The notes under the pieces were generated by a model that was not told where the DNA came from, ran no database searches, and was given only the letters and a program-made list of their open reading frames with translations. 22,354 nucleotides of DNA, taken from a virus. The stretch spans positions 1 to 22,354 of the IMG/VR virus record IMGVR_UViG_3300025646_000424. One strand, written 5' to 3'. Below are positions 19,682-22,354 of this stretch, one piece after another. The stretch's first letter is position 1. Every line of letters starts with the position of its first letter. Made by a program: the position numbers and the translations under genes.

Positions 19682-20485
19682 ATGATAAGTATAAATTTAG
19701 TAGGATCTTCTTTTTCGCATTTGACAAATGGGAATAAAGGATACTCAGTCCATGGAAAAGAATCTAAACATATTTCATGGAAATTCGATAAATCTTTAGG
19801 TATAACTTTTTATATTGATAGGAGTTTGGAATCAGCACTATATGATGATATAAAAGGAATAAAATATGGTTGGTTATTAGAATGTAAATATATTACACCA
19901 GATATTGTAGAAAAGGTTAAGAACAATTATCAAGAGTATTTTAATACTTTTAAGTATATCTTTACAAATGATAAAGAATTATTAGATCTAGATGATAGAT
20001 TCAAGTGGTGTCCTACTGGTGGATTTTGGATAAAAAATCCAATGATTTATCCAAAATCAAAAATGATTTCTTTTATTACATCTAAAAAATCTTTTACTCC
20101 AGGTCATAAAGTTAGATTAAATTGGGTAGAAAAAATTGGAAATCAAGTTGATCTTTATGGTAGGGGGTTTAAAGAAATTGAAAATAAAGAGGAAGGACTC
20201 TGTGATTATATGTTTTCCGTAGCAATAGAAAATGGATTTTATGAATCATTTTTTACGGAAAAAATCTTAGATTGTTTTGCTACTGGAACAATACCAATCT
20301 ATTTGGGAACTAAAGACATTGGTAATCATTTTAATGTTGATGGAATAATAAATCTTGAAGACGAATTTCAAGTTTCTGAAGAAATTTACTTCAATAAAAT
20401 TGAAGCGATAAAAGATAATTTGGAAAGAGTCAAAAAGTTTGAAGTTTTAGAAGATTTTATTTACGAAAATTATGATATCATTTAA
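19682..20485 (+). CDS. GT10-type (alpha-1,3/4) fucosyltransferase
   Basis: In this 267-residue protein the C-terminal half carries the GT10 signature: YMFSVAIENGFYESFFTEK, then a GTIPIYLG segment (family pattern FxxxxEN...YxTEKI...G..P). This is the GDP-fucose-binding part of the Rossmann-like domain. The N-terminal half is more divergent. The donor would be GDP-L-fucose or the 3-deoxy analogue colitose made by the genes upstream. It starts eight bases after the previous gene and overlaps the next by 14 bases. The family call is fairly strong; linkage is not predictable. Confidence 0.8.
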   Translation: MISINLVGSSFSHLTNGNKGYSVHGKESKHISWKFDKSLGITFYIDRSLESALYDDIKGIKYGWLLECKYITPDIVEKVKNNYQEYFNTFKYIFTNDKELLDLDDRFKWCPTGGFWIKNPMIYPKSKMISFITSKKSFTPGHKVRLNWVEKIGNQVDLYGRGFKEIENKEEGLCDYMFSVAIENGFYESFFTEKILDCFATGTIPIYLGTKDIGNHFNVDGIINLEDEFQVSEEIYFNKIEAIKDNLERVKKFEVLEDFIYENYDII

Positions 20486-21260
20486 TCATCTTGGGAATCA
20501 TGGACATTTGGGGAATCAAATGTTTCAATACGCTGCAGTAAAAGCACTTGCAAAAAAACATAATAGATCTTTCATGATTCCTCCAAAAGAAGTTTTTGGA
20601 AAACAATATTATACTAAGTTGAGAAGTAATATTGATGAATGTTTCAACATTACTTGTGAAAGAGGTATTAGTGACTTTCCAACTTTAAATGAAAAAACTT
20701 TTTCATTTGATAAGGATCTATTTGATAATTTTCCAAAAGAAGATGTAAATCTCCTAGGATTTTTTCAGAGTGATAAATGGTTTAAACATATTGATGACGA
20801 AATTCGAAGTGATTTTACTTTTATTCCAGAATACTATGATCCTTCTATTGAGTTAAGAGAACAGTTTGGAAATAAGATTGCATGTATTCACATTAGAAGA
20901 ACTGATTATCTATCTAATCCTCATCATCAATGTCAAAGTGAGGAGTATTATAAAAAATCTTTAGAAAAAATTCCTGATGATTGTGAAGTTTTAATATTTT
21001 CCGATGATCCCCAGTGGTGTAAAAATCAAGATATTTTTTCTTCGGATAGATTTTTAGTATCTGAAACTAATAATGCATATGTCGATTTGTGTCTGATGAC
21101 GATGTGTGACTATATTATTACTGCTAGTAGTACATTTAGTTGGTGGGGAGCATATCTTTCCAATGCAGAAATTGCCATCGCACCTAAAAAATGGTTTGGT
21201 CCAAATAATTCTCATCTAGATACATCTGATATATACTGTGATGACTGGGTTGTCTTATGA
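20472..21260 (+). CDS. GT11-type (alpha-1,2) fucosyltransferase
   Basis: The 262-residue product has the GT11 opening motif GHLGNQMFQYAAVKALA (residues 11-27), the donor-binding IHIRRTDYL (139-147) and a late STFSWWGAYLS segment, all hallmarks of alpha-1,2-fucosyltransferases. Its neighbour belongs to GT10, so two unrelated fucosyltransferase families sit side by side with GDP-fucose/colitose synthesis. Members of GT11 are reported to use GDP-colitose, so either sugar is possible. The start lies inside the end of the preceding gene. Confidence 0.9.
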   Translation: MISFNHLGNHGHLGNQMFQYAAVKALAKKHNRSFMIPPKEVFGKQYYTKLRSNIDECFNITCERGISDFPTLNEKTFSFDKDLFDNFPKEDVNLLGFFQSDKWFKHIDDEIRSDFTFIPEYYDPSIELREQFGNKIACIHIRRTDYLSNPHHQCQSEEYYKKSLEKIPDDCEVLIFSDDPQWCKNQDIFSSDRFLVSETNNAYVDLCLMTMCDYIITASSTFSWWGAYLSNAEIAIAPKKWFGPNNSHLDTSDIYCDDWVVL

Positions 21261-21910
21261 ATGATATGAATGATATAAATTGCTTAATTTCATACCCAAG
21301 AAGTGGTAATACTTTGATTAGATTTTTAATTGAGTATATTACGGAAAGGATTGTTGTTGATTATAATGAAGAAATTCCAGATTCCGCAATTAAATATTTA
21401 AGTCCAGATGGTATTGATATTGTACCTAAAAATCCACCAATACTTCGTAAATTTCATCTAGTTGATTCTAAATTAAATGAAAAAAGCAAAATTGGAAAAA
21501 GTAAGATAAATTTGATTATTCGTGATTATTATGAATGTATATTATCACATTCTAAGAGAGGTTGTAGAAAAACATTATCCGAACAAATTAATGACTATTG
21601 TGACTTAATTAGATATTATGATGAATCTGAAAACAAAGAAACTTTAATTTATTATGAAGATATAATTGATGTTGAAAAGCAACCAGAAGTAATAAAAACA
21701 TTACTTGATAATAACGGTATTGATACTATTCCAAATTGGGATTCGTATTTAAAAAATATTTTATTTTTAAATAAAAAATCTAAAGACGGTTATATCAAAA
21801 TTTATAAAACAGTTGAGAAAGAATATGAAAATAAGTCTTTATATTATAAAGAAATTAAGTCTAATCTTGGAGAAATTTTATTTGAAAAATATTTAAGTAG
21901 ATATGAATAA
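21257..21910 (+). CDS. PAPS-dependent sulfotransferase
   Basis: The 217-residue protein begins with the 5-prime-phosphosulfate loop SYPRSGNTLIRFLIEY (residues 12-27) and has the 3-prime-phosphate motif IIRDYYECILSH, with Arg89 and Ser97 as the PAPS ligands. It would move sulfate from PAPS to a hydroxyl, most likely on a sugar given its position among glycosyltransferases. The length is at the short end of the family. The start overlaps the fucosyltransferase stop as ATGA. Substrate is inferred from context. Confidence 0.85.
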   Translation: MNDMNDINCLISYPRSGNTLIRFLIEYITERIVVDYNEEIPDSAIKYLSPDGIDIVPKNPPILRKFHLVDSKLNEKSKIGKSKINLIIRDYYECILSHSKRGCRKTLSEQINDYCDLIRYYDESENKETLIYYEDIIDVEKQPEVIKTLLDNNGIDTIPNWDSYLKNILFLNKKSKDGYIKIYKTVEKEYENKSLYYKEIKSNLGEILFEKYLSRYE

Positions 21911-22354
21911 AACACTTAATAATTACTTTGAAAGAATATATTGTGTAAATTTAGATAGAAGACCAGAAAGATGGGAGTCTTCTAGAAAACAATTTTTTAA
22001 GCACCATTTAAATGTTGAAAGATTTTCTGCAGTTGATGGGAAGACATGCAATCCAGTTAATAGATTAAAGTCTGGTGAAATTGGTTGTTTAATGTCACAT
22101 TTGAATATTCTTATTGATTGTCAAAAAAATAATATTGAGAATGTTCTTATTACTGAAGATGATGTTGAATTTTGTGATAATTTGAATGAAGTATTTTTTA
22201 AATACGAAAAGGAACTACCAAGGTGGGACATGCTTTATCTTGGCGCTAATCATGCTTTATGTAATCCATATGAAAATAATCCACCAATAAAAATTACTGA
22301 ACATGTGTATAGAATATTACATGCATATTCAACACATGCTTATGCAGTAAATAA
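21903..22354 (+). CDS. GT25-type glycosyltransferase, cut by the window edge
   Basis: About 150 residues are visible, with no stop before the right edge. The start FERIYCVNLDRRPERWESS, the GEIGCLMSHLNIL segment and ITEDDVEF are the hallmarks of the LPS glycosyltransferase family 25 (LgtB/Lex2B type), with EDD as the metal-binding acidic motif. These enzymes add galactose or related sugars to lipooligosaccharide. It overlaps the sulfotransferase gene by 8 bases, so the operon continues beyond the window. Confidence 0.88.
   Translation, partial: MNKTLNNYFERIYCVNLDRRPERWESSRKQFFKHHLNVERFSAVDGKTCNPVNRLKSGEIGCLMSHLNILIDCQKNNIENVLITEDDVEFCDNLNEVFFKYEKELPRWDMLYLGANHALCNPYENNPPIKITEHVYRILHAYSTHAYAVN

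Overview
The window is a gene-dense, AT-rich stretch of a T4-like marine myovirus, most likely a cyanophage of the kind that infects Synechococcus or Prochlorococcus. This rests on the T4-type replication set (primase, class Ia ribonucleotide reductase alpha and beta), five copies of the T4-type late promoter (TATAAATA or AATAAATA), ten strong TTGACA/TATAAT-type promoters that a host sigma-70 could read, a scattered tRNA set, and small virion and hypothetical proteins typical of cyanophage genomes. A related T4-like phage of another marine bacterium cannot be excluded. No database was searched. Every gene but one is on the + strand.

Layout. (1) 11-3640: virion-type genes. These are a long acidic/basic Ala-Lys-rich protein, a small basic protein with a capsid-targeting-like N-terminus, a tiny 56-residue protein, a beta-rich virion protein, two small phage proteins and a coiled-coil plus membrane-anchor protein (XhlA-like). 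(2) 3642-8213: an early promoter followed by primase, nrdA and nrdB, closed by a terminator. (3) 8214-11742: a late promoter and a second long basic virion-type protein, a GIY-YIG-like endonuclease on the minus strand, then an early-promoter segment with a small protein, a lysozyme with a long structured leader, and two small genes, one with a membrane helix. (4) 11720-15580: an RNA-rich region with eight tRNAs (Leu-CAA, Tyr-GTA, Arg-TCT, Gly-TCC, Asn-GTT, Ser-TGA, Pro-TGG, Ile-TAT) and several folded elements that are not normal tRNAs. It also holds small genes: a zinc ribbon protein, a HExxH metalloprotease, four overlapping mini-genes and a Phd/YefM-like antitoxin. (5) 15585-22354: an operon-like sugar cassette running off the right edge. 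It holds a mannose-6-phosphate isomerase-type cupin, GDP-mannose 4,6-dehydratase, a GDP-fucose synthase-type epimerase/reductase, a ColD-like PLP 3-dehydratase, a GT-A-like glycosyltransferase, GT10- and GT11-type fucosyltransferases, a PAPS sulfotransferase and a GT25-type glycosyltransferase.

How it works together. Early/middle promoters drive DNA synthesis and most tRNAs. Terminator-plus-late-promoter modules restart transcription in front of virion genes. The sugar cassette appears able to turn GDP-mannose into GDP-L-fucose and, because the PLP enzyme has His in place of the catalytic Lys, probably into a 3,6-dideoxy sugar such as GDP-L-colitose. It also encodes transferases to attach these sugars and a sulfotransferase to decorate them. 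The likely targets are host lipopolysaccharide or virion proteins.

The most interesting signals are: the probable colitose pathway; capsid-targeting/prohead-protease motifs on several proteins, including the metalloprotease; the near-leaderless tRNA promoters sharing an inverted repeat; the tRNA-like or cloverleaf-like RNAs between the tRNAs; and the four-gene cluster of overlapping mini-proteins.
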